Below, piece after piece: positions 1 through 9,357 of a stretch of DNA of 33,885 nt. Below the pieces are notes generated by a model. The model made no database searches. It was given only the letters and a program-made list of their open reading frames with translations, and had not been told where the DNA came from. Source of the stretch: Verrucomicrobia bacterium Opi.OSU.00C (GTDB lineage Bacteria > Verrucomicrobiota > Verrucomicrobiia > Opitutales > PNEW01); NCBI GenBank assembly GCA_002922725.1, contig PNEW01000012.1:1-33885 (forward strand), written 5' to 3'. How positions within the stretch are numbered: the stretch's first letter is position 1; every line of letters begins with the position of its first letter. Made by a program: the position numbers and the translations under genes.

Positions 1-41
1 ATATAAAACAATTAAGCCATTTATAATAGATTAGAAATTCG

Positions 42-71
42 TTGACCCTTTAAAGATAGATATTGTCTAAT
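42..71 (+). promoter_or_regulatory. Candidate sigma-70-type promoter for the formate dehydrogenase operon
   Basis: TTGACC at 42-47 and TCTAAT at 66-71 each match the -35 and -10 consensus in five of six positions, with an 18-nt spacer. The start codon follows at 107, leaving a leader of roughly 30 nt. No clear Shine-Dalgarno sequence precedes the ATG. This is a consensus match by eye only, and AT-rich DNA gives chance matches. Confidence 0.4.
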
Positions 72-106
72 AAGCGACTTAATCTGCAATAAATAACTTA
101 AATAAT

Positions 107-1786
107 ATGTCTAAAAACCTAAGCGCATTATCTTTTCGGAAAGGTCTGGAAAAGAATCTTTTTGAAAAGATGGTCGAGTCCTCAGATAAAACGGGAACAG
201 CTGTTTCGGACGACCTGAAAACAATAGCTGAAGAATACTTGATCGGTGATGCGATTACACTGGGGACCGTATCGTTCTATGATTTTTTGAAAAAAGAGAA
301 TGAAGGCAAAAAAGTCTTTTATTGCAATGGAACGGCTTGTATGACTGCTGGGACTCAGGATTCGTTAAAGAAAAATTTACAGAAACATTTTAAAGAGAAA
401 GAGATTGGCGAAATTTGCTGCTTGGGGCGGTGTCATGAAAATGGATCTTTCCAGTTTAAGGGAATAAATTATTCAGGGAAGAATGAAAAAGATATAGAAC
501 AAATCTTTGGAGGAGAAGATTTACCATCATCAGATGCTTATAATGTGGCGTCCAATTTTAAAAAAGCAGTGTTACTCGCGGAATTTCCTGGGCTTGAAAA
601 ATATTATGAGTTATTAAAAAAATTGTTGGGTTGCAATCCTGTATCCCTGCTTAATGAATTAAAAGCATCGAAGTTGCGGGGCCGTGGGGGTGCTGGATTC
701 CCAGCAGGCATAAAATGGGAATCTTGTCGCAATGTAACGGTAGAGCCAAAATATATCGTTTGTAATGCTGATGAAGGTGATCCTGGCGCATATATTGACA
801 GGTATCTTATGGAGAAACGACCACACTCAGTTTTGTTTGGTATGATCATAGCAGGTTACCTTGTCGGAGCTAATGTGGGTGTTCTGTACATCAGAGCAGA
901 GTATCCTGATTCTATTGCAATAATTGAGCAGTCAATCAAAGAACTGCAGGATAAGGGGTATGTCGGGGATAAAATATTTGGTAGTGATTTCTCTTTTCGC
1001 TTTAAAATTATTAAAGGAGCAGGAGCTTACATATGTGGTGAAGAAACTGCATTACTCGCCTCAATCGAGGGGCGTCGACCTGAAGTGGGTGTTAGGCCCC
1101 CGTTTCCTACGGAGCAGGGGCTTTTTGGAAGACCTACTGTCGTCAATAATGTCGAGACATTTTCATGTATCTATCATGTATTTAAAGTCGGGGGTGAAGC
1201 TTATTCAAAAATTGGGACGAAAAGTTCGACTGGCCCCAAACTTGTATCGCTTGATGGTAATTTTAACAAACCTGGCCTTTATGAAGTGGAGATGGGTACG
1301 CCATTCACTGAGATTACTCACAATATGGGAGGTGGTTTTAAGGTCCCGGTAAAAGCGGTCCAAGTGGGTGGCCCCTTAGGAGGTATCGTTCCGATTGATA
1401 AAATTAAAGACTTAACACTTGATTTTGAATCTTTTAAAGAAAACGGTTTTCTTTTGGGCCACGGTAGTGTTGTCTGTATTCCGGAATCCTTCTCAATTCT
1501 TCGATATATCGAACACCTTTTCGAATTTACCGCGGCCGAATCCTGCGGTAAATGTTTTCCTTGCCGCTTAGGTTCAGTAAGAGGTCAGGAAATGGCTGAA
1601 AAGGCCCGTAAAGAGGATTATAAAATTGACCCAGAACTAATTATGGATTTATTAGATACGATGGAGGTGACTTCATTGTGTGCTCTGGGTGGTGGTGTTC
1701 CTTTACCAATAAAAAATGCACTCTATTACTTTAAAAAAGAATTAAGACCCCATTTTAAAAACCAAACGCAAACGATTAAGACATGA
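107..1786 (+). CDS. fdsB: NAD-dependent formate dehydrogenase, fused gamma-beta (NuoE-NuoF-like) flavoprotein subunit
   Basis: This is the diaphorase subunit that passes electrons from the molybdenum subunit through FMN to NAD+. Residues about 35-135 look like the NuoE/FdsG helical plus thioredoxin-like [2Fe-2S] domain, with ligands Cys73, Cys78, Cys105 and Cys109 (C-x4-C and C-x3-C). Residues about 155-470 are NuoF-like, with the glycine-rich nucleotide loop GRGGAGFPAG near 192-201, the GDPGAYIDR segment and an SLBB region. A C-terminal [4Fe-4S] site uses Cys480, Cys483, Cys486 and Cys525. At 559 aa it is longer than a plain NuoF (about 430-450 aa) because of the fused front. The stop overlaps the next start as ATGA, so the two are translationally coupled. 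HoxF or HndC of hydrogenases share this layout; the following gene decides for formate dehydrogenase. The symbol is by analogy. Confidence 0.88.
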   Translation: MSKNLSALSFRKGLEKNLFEKMVESSDKTGTAVSDDLKTIAEEYLIGDAITLGTVSFYDFLKKENEGKKVFYCNGTACMTAGTQDSLKKNLQKHFKEKEIGEICCLGRCHENGSFQFKGINYSGKNEKDIEQIFGGEDLPSSDAYNVASNFKKAVLLAEFPGLEKYYELLKKLLGCNPVSLLNELKASKLRGRGGAGFPAGIKWESCRNVTVEPKYIVCNADEGDPGAYIDRYLMEKRPHSVLFGMIIAGYLVGANVGVLYIRAEYPDSIAIIEQSIKELQDKGYVGDKIFGSDFSFRFKIIKGAGAYICGEETALLASIEGRRPEVGVRPPFPTEQGLFGRPTVVNNVETFSCIYHVFKVGGEAYSKIGTKSSTGPKLVSLDGNFNKPGLYEVEMGTPFTEITHNMGGGFKVPVKAVQVGGPLGGIVPIDKIKDLTLDFESFKENGFLLGHGSVVCIPESFSILRYIEHLFEFTAAESCGKCFPCRLGSVRGQEMAEKARKEDYKIDPELIMDLLDTMEVTSLCALGGGVPLPIKNALYYFKKELRPHFKNQTQTIKT

Positions 1787-4557
1787 TTAAATCAGTCGAA
1801 AATCCATTCTTGGTGTATGTCGATGATCGACCTCACGAATTCGAAAAAGGGGATACGATATTATCGTTAATCGATCGGCATTACGGTCGAGGGTTTGTAC
1901 CTACCCTTTGTGATGCCCCTCAATTAGAACCTTATGGTGCTTGTCGGGTATGTTCCCTCGAAATTGCGCAGTCTGCAGAAGGACCTCGCCGTGTTGTTGC
2001 TTCCTGCCATACTCCCATAACAGCAGGAATGCACATTTTTCCAGAATCGAAAAATATCCAAAAATTAAGACGGAATATTATTGAATTAGTTCTTACTGAT
2101 CATCCTCTCGATTGCCTCACATGTGAGGTTAATGGCAATTGTGAACTACAAACGGTTGCCGCCAAAGTGGGGGTCCGCGATGTCCGATACCCTGAGGGTA
2201 AAAACCATCTAGACCGAGCGAAAGATTTGAGTCATCCCTATATGACATCGGATTTGTCAAAGTGCATAAATTGCGACCGGTGTGTTCGCGCGTGTGACGA
2301 GATTCAAGGTCAATTTGTGCTCAGTATGCATGGGCGCGGTTTTGACAGCCGAATCATTAAAGGTCTGGATTCTTCTTTTGAGGATTCAAATTGTGTATCA
2401 TGTGGTGCTTGTGCTCAAGCCTGTCCGACATCAGCTATTTCTGACGTTTTTCAATCCAAGTCAGTTGAAGCGTCTGCTAAAACACGAACCGTCTGCACTT
2501 ATTGCGGGGTGGGGTGCAATCTGGATGTAGCTGTTAAAAATAACGAAGTGCATTCCATCCAGGCACCAATAGATGCTGAAGTAAATCATGCACATACCTG
2601 TTTAAAGGGAAGATACGCGTTTAAATTTTACAATCATCCCGACCGCTTGAGAAGTCCACTTGTAAAACGAGAGGGTAAATTTGTAAAAGTTTCATGGGAT
2701 GAAGCTTATGATATAATGGTTAAACGGTTCAAAGAAATTCGGGCCCGTTCAGGGTCGGATGCGATTGCCGGTATTTCATCAGCACGTTGTACAAATGAAG
2801 AAAACTACCTAATGCAGAAATTTATTAGAGCTGTGATTGGGACAAATAATATCGATTGCTGTGCCCGTGTTTGTCACGCACCAACAGCTTGGGGTATGCA
2901 ACAAAGTTTTGGGACCGGTGCTGCGACAAATTCGACTAATGATTTGGAAAAGACTGATTTAATACTTCTTATAGGGGTTAACCCGACACAGGGCCATCCC
3001 GTAACAGGAGCAAAAATTAAACAAAAAGTGATGAAGGGAACACCGTTGATTGTCATCGATCCGCGGAAGATCGAGCTGGTTCCTTATGCGGATTATCATC
3101 TGCAACTGCGTCCAGGTACTAACATCGCCATGTTTAACATGATTGCCTATTTCATTATTGAAGCGGGGCTGGTTAAAGAGGATTTTATCAAGGAGCGGTG
3201 CGAAGATTTTGAAAATTTTAAGGAAAATATTAAAAATTTGGATATTGATGAAATGGAGCGTATAACTGGCGTGGATCGAAGCCTAGTAAAAGACGCGGCT
3301 ATCGCCTATGCCTCAGCACCACGAGCGATGAGTTTTCACGGGTTGGGTGTCACGGAGCATTCCCAAGGAAGTAAAACAGTGATGCTTATTTCGAATATTG
3401 CAATGATGACGGGAAACATTGGACGTGAAGGTGTAGGGGTCAATCCCTTGCGTGGGCAAAACAATGTCCAGGGTGCTGCAGATATGGGAGTTCAGCCACA
3501 CCAGGGAGCAGGTTATCTCAATGTGACGTTACCAGAAATCCACAAGCAATACGAAAAAGCTTATGGTGCAACGCTCTCAAATAAGATCGGATACAAGATT
3601 CCTCAGATGTTTGAAGCGGCAATAGATAAGGATCTCAAAGCGCTTTGGATAATCGGTGAAGATGTCGTTCAAACTGATCCCAATTCCTCGGAAGTAAAGA
3701 AGGCCATGGAAAGCCTTGAGTTCCTCGTTGTGCAGGAGATTTTTATGACAGAAACGGCGCACTACGCAGATGTCATTCTGCCAGCAACATCGTTTCTTGA
3801 AAAAGATGGAACTTTCACTAATGCTGAACGCCGTGTTCAACGCGTTAATCGTGTAGTTGAACCACTTGAGGGAACAAAGCCTGACGGTCAAATTGTTGTC
3901 GATGTTATGAATCGTATGGGATATGAACAAAAAGGCTATAGCCCTGATATTCTCCTTAATGAAATTTCACAAATCGTCCCTTTCTTCAAAGGAATTCGTT
4001 GGGATGAACTGGGTAAAAATGGTAAGCAATGGCCGGTGGCTGAAGATGGTACTGACACAAAAATCATACACCAAGATACATTTAAAAGAGGCAAGGGAAA
4101 GTTCCATTATTTCGATTGGATTGAGTCAAAAGAAATTGAAAATAACCGTGAAAAATTTCCCTTTATTCTAACAACTGGACGGGTATTGGAACATTATAAT
4201 TGTGGGACGATGACTCGACGCACCAGTAATAAAGATATAGTGAGTGAAGATTTTCTCGTGATTAATCCGAAAGATGCTGATAAAAAAGGAATTGTATCAG
4301 GGGATAAAGTAAGACTCCTTTCAGATCGCGGTGAAGTAGAACTTGATGCCATAGTTTCCACTGAAGTTAAATCAGGTATCCTTTATACCACCTTCCATTT
4401 CCCTGAACATATGGTTAACCAGGTAACGAGCGATGAAAAGGACGAGGAAAGTATGTGTCCAGAGTATAAAGTATCGGCAGTAAATTTCGAAAAAGTTGAA
4501 ACTTCAGCTTCTATAGAGAAGGGAATTGAAAAGGCGGTATCTGTTAATAATCGTTAA
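1783..4557 (+). CDS. fdhA: Formate dehydrogenase catalytic (alpha) subunit, Mo/W-bis-MGD, Cys type
   Basis: It oxidises formate to CO2 and hands electrons to the preceding subunit. Domains in order: a [2Fe-2S] ferredoxin domain with Cys43, Cys54, Cys57 and Cys75; a His-Cys site with His107, Cys111, Cys114 and Cys120; two [4Fe-4S] clusters at Cys161/164/167/171 and Cys204/207/210/214; a fourth cluster starting CTYCGVGC at 238-245; then the molybdopterin oxidoreductase domain and a C-terminal dinucleotide-binding domain from about 790. The motif CARVCHAP places Cys364 as the metal-binding active residue where some homologues have selenocysteine, so no UGA recoding is needed. The length of 924 aa fits soluble NAD-linked FdsA/FdhA enzymes. 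The cofactor-insertion factor FdhD is not in the window. It converges on the next gene with only 8 nt between stop codons. Confidence 0.93.
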   Translation: MIKSVENPFLVYVDDRPHEFEKGDTILSLIDRHYGRGFVPTLCDAPQLEPYGACRVCSLEIAQSAEGPRRVVASCHTPITAGMHIFPESKNIQKLRRNIIELVLTDHPLDCLTCEVNGNCELQTVAAKVGVRDVRYPEGKNHLDRAKDLSHPYMTSDLSKCINCDRCVRACDEIQGQFVLSMHGRGFDSRIIKGLDSSFEDSNCVSCGACAQACPTSAISDVFQSKSVEASAKTRTVCTYCGVGCNLDVAVKNNEVHSIQAPIDAEVNHAHTCLKGRYAFKFYNHPDRLRSPLVKREGKFVKVSWDEAYDIMVKRFKEIRARSGSDAIAGISSARCTNEENYLMQKFIRAVIGTNNIDCCARVCHAPTAWGMQQSFGTGAATNSTNDLEKTDLILLIGVNPTQGHPVTGAKIKQKVMKGTPLIVIDPRKIELVPYADYHLQLRPGTNIAMFNMIAYFIIEAGLVKEDFIKERCEDFENFKENIKNLDIDEMERITGVDRSLVKDAAIAYASAPRAMSFHGLGVTEHSQGSKTVMLISNIAMMTGNIGREGVGVNPLRGQNNVQGAADMGVQPHQGAGYLNVTLPEIHKQYEKAYGATLSNKIGYKIPQMFEAAIDKDLKALWIIGEDVVQTDPNSSEVKKAMESLEFLVVQEIFMTETAHYADVILPATSFLEKDGTFTNAERRVQRVNRVVEPLEGTKPDGQIVVDVMNRMGYEQKGYSPDILLNEISQIVPFFKGIRWDELGKNGKQWPVAEDGTDTKIIHQDTFKRGKGKFHYFDWIESKEIENNREKFPFILTTGRVLEHYNCGTMTRRTSNKDIVSEDFLVINPKDADKKGIVSGDKVRLLSDRGEVELDAIVSTEVKSGILYTTFHFPEHMVNQVTSDEKDEESMCPEYKVSAVNFEKVETSASIEKGIEKAVSVNNR

Positions 4558-4565
4558 TCTATGTT

Positions 4566-6983
4566 TTAACTTAAGTTCTTTTTTTGATCTCTTTTAATTA
4601 TGGACGGGGAGAACTTTACTTTTCTATATTTGTCTTCGTAATAACCAACTTTTGCATTCTTATCCAGGGAGACACTCCACTTCTGTTCTAGTTTTGAGTC
4701 AAAGTTTATTATAACACGAAGGATATTTATTCCCCTCATTTCACCGATGCAATTTTCAAAAGATAATGGTGCAGTGTCTTCATTCAAGTAGAAATAAAGT
4801 GAGAGGTCAGTTTTTGGCGGGCTTTCAGATATCCCTGAAATTTTTTGTTTCTGTACATCATATTGCCACTCTTCAACAGCATATGCGCCCGTTATATGAC
4901 GGTCAGAACCGATGAGGGTAACACCTGGCTGCTTTTTTGTTGCGAATAATACCTGACAGGTAAAGGGAGGTAAAGACACTGAATATTTATCATTGAGCAT
5001 TCCCAAATACCGTTTTTCCCAGAAGTCGAATAAACAATATTGTCCTTGAGCCTTTACTGTTTCATCCTGCTTAAATGATAAAACGATTTCTTCGTCTTTG
5101 TTCCAGTTAAACAAACCGATTGCTGTGTGTTCACAACCAGTAGCATGCGATACTGGAAGCACCCAGATACTTAAGGGGTTTTTCTCAGCCATCAGGTCGA
5201 TCGGATAAGCACGACCCGGATAGACAGGCAGCGCACGGCTATAAAGGTGAAAACGTTCATCCGATGTTCTCTCTAGTGCCCCACCCACAAAAAAACACCA
5301 ACAGTTGATTCCATACAAAGAGACAATTGCTTTTGCTTTTTCAAAAGGGGTTACGATTTTTTGTGAGAGTGGGATATTTGAGTCCCAGAAGAATGGCTTT
5401 TCCGCAATATCGATAAACTCCGGATCCAATTGAAACCATTTGCCGTGATAGAAATAACGCTGGGCCATTTGATGTAGGAGTATGGTTTCCATGCCACCTC
5501 GAAAGTCTTGAGCAGCTCGCGAACTATCAACGATCCCAATCGTTTGCGTGGGATGTGTGCTGGATATAAATACATCAGGTCCGACCATCTTCCTTATGTG
5601 TTGAATCCTGTTTCGATAAGCTTCAATTAAAGTAATTTCAGTTTGAAAGTTTTCCGATCCACCTCCAATAAATAGATAATCGAAACCCCACTCATCAATA
5701 TACTTTTTCTTGATCCATTTAGCTGCCGCTTTGTCCCATTCTCGTTTCCCTCCCTTTATATGTTGGAACTCTACAAAGTGAAAGCCTGCTTGGAAACCAC
5801 GGTCATGAATCTCATTTGTAAAATTTCGAATACCTTCAGGAAAATAATCCTTCATATTAAATCCCTCGGCTAAGCCTTGATAATCCTCGCGTGAAGCATC
5901 AACTCTATTCAAGAATTTTTTCGGAATAGTTGATCTCCAATCAAAATCAACAGGAGCAACCTCATTAGCTTCGCCTACGGCAAGTGTAAACATGATATAA
6001 GACAGACCAAACTTCTGTAATTTTTCCTGTATAATATCCATATTGGTCGATAAACGTTTACTGGTTACGTATTCAGGATGAATTTTGCGAAAAGATGGAT
6101 CGCAGGCATAATCGCCCCATAGACCGGCTGCAGGTTTAAAGCGTAACTTTATTTCTAAATAATCACGGACATAATCCGCATGATTATCCAGCGCACTATT
6201 GATTGTTAATGAATTAACAAAAGAAAACCTACACTCTATGCTACGACCTGCCCTTAGAAAGAGTGGATTTATGGGTATAGCCTCTGCATTTATATTCGCC
6301 GCTACTTTTCCACCGGATCCAATCCAAGGGTAATTATTTTTAGTTTCCTGCAAAGCCGATGCGTATAGTTTAATTATTGAATTTTCACGGGAAAATACAT
6401 AGCGATAAAAAGATTTGGGAGCTGCACCCATTCCAATAACAAAATTTATGTTCCTTTTAAGGTTATTTATTGCCGTGGACCAGTAAGCTTCAATATGCGA
6501 ACCACAGTTTAGTTCTGTTGTTACCTCTTCAAGGATTTTTGAATACCAGAGAAATCCTCCCATGTTCGGGCTACAGTTTAGAATGCGACATTTTTCTTTT
6601 TCATCCCAGTCTTCAAAAAGTATTCCATCAATGGCGAATATGTCTTCGATTTTAAGTGTAACAGAAGTATTGTTCGTGACCGATAGGGCAATAGCTCGTG
6701 TGGGTTTATTTTCATAGCTGAAAAGTTGCCAAACAAAAGACAAATCAAATTCATCATTGACAAACTCAGCAATGACACAATCTCCGGATCCTGCAGGATC
6801 GGTGAAAAATTGTTTTTTAGATTGAACAAATTTACCAAAGATTTTTTCTCCGCCTGCCAAGTGACAGCCCACTCGGCTTTCTTTTATTGTAATCCCATCT
6901 GTTGTTGACAGTGTCCACGTATTATGGGTCGCATCAAAATGAATTTTTTCCTTGTTAACCAGTGTGTAACAATCTGTTTTCAT
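4566..6983 (-). CDS. Clan GH-D (alpha-galactosidase-like) protein, apparently lacking the nucleophile
   Basis: No signal peptide is visible. Residues 1-265 look beta-rich, as in the N-terminal sandwich of GH36 enzymes. About 285-600 resembles a (beta/alpha)8 barrel, with FPEGIRNFTNEIHDRGF at 381-397 matching the FP-G-hxx-hxxxhHxxGh signature of GH27/GH36. A beta-rich C-terminal domain begins near 640. In family members the nucleophile sits in a K-x-D motif ending the strand after WGhDY. Here WGFDYLFIGGG puts Phe438 at the Lys and Gly440 at the Asp. The acid/base signature R-x-x-x-D is present as Arg489-Asp493. It may be an inactive or mechanistically changed glycosidase, or a sugar-binding protein. 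It is a single gene, tail-to-tail with the formate dehydrogenase operon. The alignment was made by eye. Confidence 0.6.
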   Translation of the reverse strand: MKTDCYTLVNKEKIHFDATHNTWTLSTTDGITIKESRVGCHLAGGEKIFGKFVQSKKQFFTDPAGSGDCVIAEFVNDEFDLSFVWQLFSYENKPTRAIALSVTNNTSVTLKIEDIFAIDGILFEDWDEKEKCRILNCSPNMGGFLWYSKILEEVTTELNCGSHIEAYWSTAINNLKRNINFVIGMGAAPKSFYRYVFSRENSIIKLYASALQETKNNYPWIGSGGKVAANINAEAIPINPLFLRAGRSIECRFSFVNSLTINSALDNHADYVRDYLEIKLRFKPAAGLWGDYACDPSFRKIHPEYVTSKRLSTNMDIIQEKLQKFGLSYIMFTLAVGEANEVAPVDFDWRSTIPKKFLNRVDASREDYQGLAEGFNMKDYFPEGIRNFTNEIHDRGFQAGFHFVEFQHIKGGKREWDKAAAKWIKKKYIDEWGFDYLFIGGGSENFQTEITLIEAYRNRIQHIRKMVGPDVFISSTHPTQTIGIVDSSRAAQDFRGGMETILLHQMAQRYFYHGKWFQLDPEFIDIAEKPFFWDSNIPLSQKIVTPFEKAKAIVSLYGINCWCFFVGGALERTSDERFHLYSRALPVYPGRAYPIDLMAEKNPLSIWVLPVSHATGCEHTAIGLFNWNKDEEIVLSFKQDETVKAQGQYCLFDFWEKRYLGMLNDKYSVSLPPFTCQVLFATKKQPGVTLIGSDRHITGAYAVEEWQYDVQKQKISGISESPPKTDLSLYFYLNEDTAPLSFENCIGEMRGINILRVIINFDSKLEQKWSVSLDKNAKVGYYEDKYRKVKFSPSIIKRDQKKNLS

Positions 6984-7130
6984 AATTCTACTATCAATGT
7001 TTTCAATCCATTAAAAGCAATAGTTTGCTTTCTTATAGTTATTCTGTACGGTAAAAAGTTGCAACTACGTTTTTGTTAACGATTGACTCAAAGTTAATAA
7101 TCTCTTGTTTTCCCGTTAGTCTTGAACGCG

Positions 7131-8177
7131 ATGAAATCAATTAAGCATGAAGAGCGAATTCAGACAGTATGTCTTCTTTTCTTGAGTGCTATCGGTATAG
7201 GGTTTGCTCTCTTTTTTTTAAAACCTGTACTTATTCCTTTTGTTCTGGCAACTTTCTTTACATACTGCCTATTACCGATAATAGACTTACTAAGACACTA
7301 TCTTCGAGCACCGCGCTATGTGGCAATGATTGTGACTTTTCTTCTTGGGTGCATTCTTCTCGCGTTGATTGGCTTTTTAATAGCGGCTTCGGGAGGGCAA
7401 ATGTCTACGTATGGTGGCGTCTACCAAACCCAGTTCATGCAGCTTTTAGATAAGTTTATGGTTTCTCTTCCATTCGAACGCTTTGGAGTCCATCCAGACG
7501 ACCTTACAAATTCACTATTAAATAACCTCGAGAATGTTGTTGGTCGTGTGGTCTCTGGTACAATTAGCTCAATCATGAGCGTTATATCTAATGGGCTACT
7601 TGTGTTGATTTTTATACTTTTTCTTCTCATGGGAAGAACTGCAGGGGAGGGTGCCACTCGAGGTATTCTTGGAGAGATCGAGATGCGCATCAAGCGTTTC
7701 ATTTTAACTAAAGTTTTAGTTTCTATATTAACAGGTATTTTTGTGGGCGTGGTACTCACGATTCTTAGTGTACCATTTTCTTTTGTATTCGGTGTCCTTG
7801 CTTTTCTCTTTAATTTTATTCCCAGTATCGGGTCAGTTATCGCAACGTTAATTCCTCTTCCCGTTGTAATTCTAAATCCTGAACTTGCAATGCCCACCAA
7901 AATTCTGGCAATCGCTCTACCGGGAGTAATTCAATTCTCAATAGGAAATTTTATAGAACCAAAATTACTGGGTAGATCGCTTGATCTGCATCCTATTGTT
8001 ATCCTCATGTCATTAATTTTCTTCGGGATAATCTGGGGGTTTATTGGGATGTTCCTTGCAACACCAATTACCGCGGTAGTAAGAATCATCTTTGAAAAAA
8101 TTGAGATTACTAAACCCGTGGCAGAATTACTTGCCGGGCGAGTAGATGCCTTAGTAACAGAAGTTAAAGATTCTTAG
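7131..8177 (+). CDS. AI-2E family transporter (PerM/YdiK-like membrane protein)
   Basis: An integral membrane protein of the AI-2E transporter family (PF01594), 348 aa from the ATG at 7131; an in-frame TTG at 7122 is a less likely start. Two hydrophobic hairpins lie in the first 85 residues, followed by a soluble loop at about 100-140. Further segments lead to the family's C-terminal signature: FNFIPSIGSVIATLIPLP, then GNFIEPKLLGRSL, then an F-hG-IWGhhGMFLATPI stretch. Despite the name, family members transport varied or unknown substrates, some acting as ion antiporters, so no quorum-sensing role is claimed. It stands alone, divergent from the glycosidase-like gene with about 150 nt between the starts. 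Confidence 0.85.
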   Translation: MKSIKHEERIQTVCLLFLSAIGIGFALFFLKPVLIPFVLATFFTYCLLPIIDLLRHYLRAPRYVAMIVTFLLGCILLALIGFLIAASGGQMSTYGGVYQTQFMQLLDKFMVSLPFERFGVHPDDLTNSLLNNLENVVGRVVSGTISSIMSVISNGLLVLIFILFLLMGRTAGEGATRGILGEIEMRIKRFILTKVLVSILTGIFVGVVLTILSVPFSFVFGVLAFLFNFIPSIGSVIATLIPLPVVILNPELAMPTKILAIALPGVIQFSIGNFIEPKLLGRSLDLHPIVILMSLIFFGIIWGFIGMFLATPITAVVRIIFEKIEITKPVAELLAGRVDALVTEVKDS

Positions 8178-8360
8178 TTTCGATAAGGCGCAATTAAAAA
8201 CCTTGATGCCGGATATAGCTGTAGAAAATGAACGGATTAGTCTTAAGAAGATCAAGCGGTCTTAAAAAATTGATCACTGTCAGTTCGAGTCCTATGGCGA
8301 CTGAATAAATGGAAAATAATCTTACAGCAACTTGATATGTGCTAATGATAAAGAAATTTA

Positions 8361-9284
8361 TTATTTCTTCGTCACCAACTCCCCCAAGATTCTTTTAGGC
8401 ATTTTACAGACCATCGTATAAGCGGGGTCGTAGACATTACCCATATCATATTCAACCGTTTGCCCCATTAATGTGTGTGCGGCCCGCGTGTTTAGGCCAT
8501 AATCTTTCTCTAACCACCGCACCATTTCAGTTGTTGTGTGTTCGACACATTGATCCAGGGGACGGGCATTTCCCACAGTTAAAATATGCGTTTCATTTTC
8601 CGCCCGGGGCCATGTAATGGTCTTACCTTTTTGGAGGTAGACAGTAAATGTTACATCAAAAGAGATTTCCATACCGGTACCAACTATTTCTCCATCACCT
8701 TGCGCTGCATGTCCGTCACCTAGATAAAAAAGTGCTCCTTCAGCTTCCACTGGAAAATAAACAGTAACACCCTGAACAAACCCATTGTAATCCATGTTGC
8801 CGCCGTGAGTTGAGGAAGTGGCAGTGGATATAGCCTGGCCATTTGGTGGCGCTACTCCAAAACATCCGGGCATAGGGCGCAAAGGGATCCTTAAATTACT
8901 AAGTGGAGGATCGACATCTAAGGGGCGTGCAATATTATTATCGAGGTTTAGTTCCCATGCTATCTTTACTTTATCATCATCAAATTCAGGGTAGTAATCT
9001 GGATCGAGGACATTGGGGGCAATTGCGCAACGGGTCCAAGCAATCTTTCTATTGGGAATTATTCTGTCAAAAGTTACAGCCAGTGAATCGCCCTTTTCGG
9101 CTCCTTCAATGTAAAATGGACCTGTCATAGGATTGCCGCGTTTTCCTACTTTATTATTTTCGGCATCATATCCCCAGGCATCGATAGTAGTGGTTGAGAT
9201 CATATCTCCATTGGAAACACGTAAGACTGGTTCGTGAGAACCTATCGTGTTATAATAAATTTCAGGGGTGAATTGATGGTTCAT
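8361..9284 (-). CDS. Acetamidase/formamidase family amidohydrolase
   Basis: Family PF03069 (FmdA_AmdA), 307 aa, the usual size for short members. Seen are the N-terminal GPFYIEGAEKGDSL segment and the metal-site region with STHGGNMDYNG, a PVEAEGALFYLGDGHAAQGDGE core and the following beta strand. Known members hydrolyse formamide or acetamide to ammonia plus formate or acetate; the sequence does not tell which amide is used here. It is the last gene of a leftward four-gene run, 73 nt after the enolase-superfamily gene. If it releases formate, the formate dehydrogenase at the left end would be the sink, but that link is inference. No Shine-Dalgarno sequence is visible. Confidence 0.85.
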   Translation of the reverse strand: MNHQFTPEIYYNTIGSHEPVLRVSNGDMISTTTIDAWGYDAENNKVGKRGNPMTGPFYIEGAEKGDSLAVTFDRIIPNRKIAWTRCAIAPNVLDPDYYPEFDDDKVKIAWELNLDNNIARPLDVDPPLSNLRIPLRPMPGCFGVAPPNGQAISTATSSTHGGNMDYNGFVQGVTVYFPVEAEGALFYLGDGHAAQGDGEIVGTGMEISFDVTFTVYLQKGKTITWPRAENETHILTVGNARPLDQCVEHTTTEMVRWLEKDYGLNTRAAHTLMGQTVEYDMGNVYDPAYTMVCKMPKRILGELVTKK

Positions 9285-9357
9285 TTCTATTAAGGAAGGG
9301 CATATCTTTTGTCGTTACCTTAAATTTAATCAATTGAAGATCGTGTGTCGATAATTG

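Noticed and set aside
2872..2874. Selenocysteine at the formate dehydrogenase active site
   Set aside because: The codon is TGT (Cys364), so no recoding is involved.
7131..8177. AI-2 quorum-sensing exporter
   Set aside because: The family name is historical; no luxS or signalling gene is nearby, so no quorum-sensing role is claimed.
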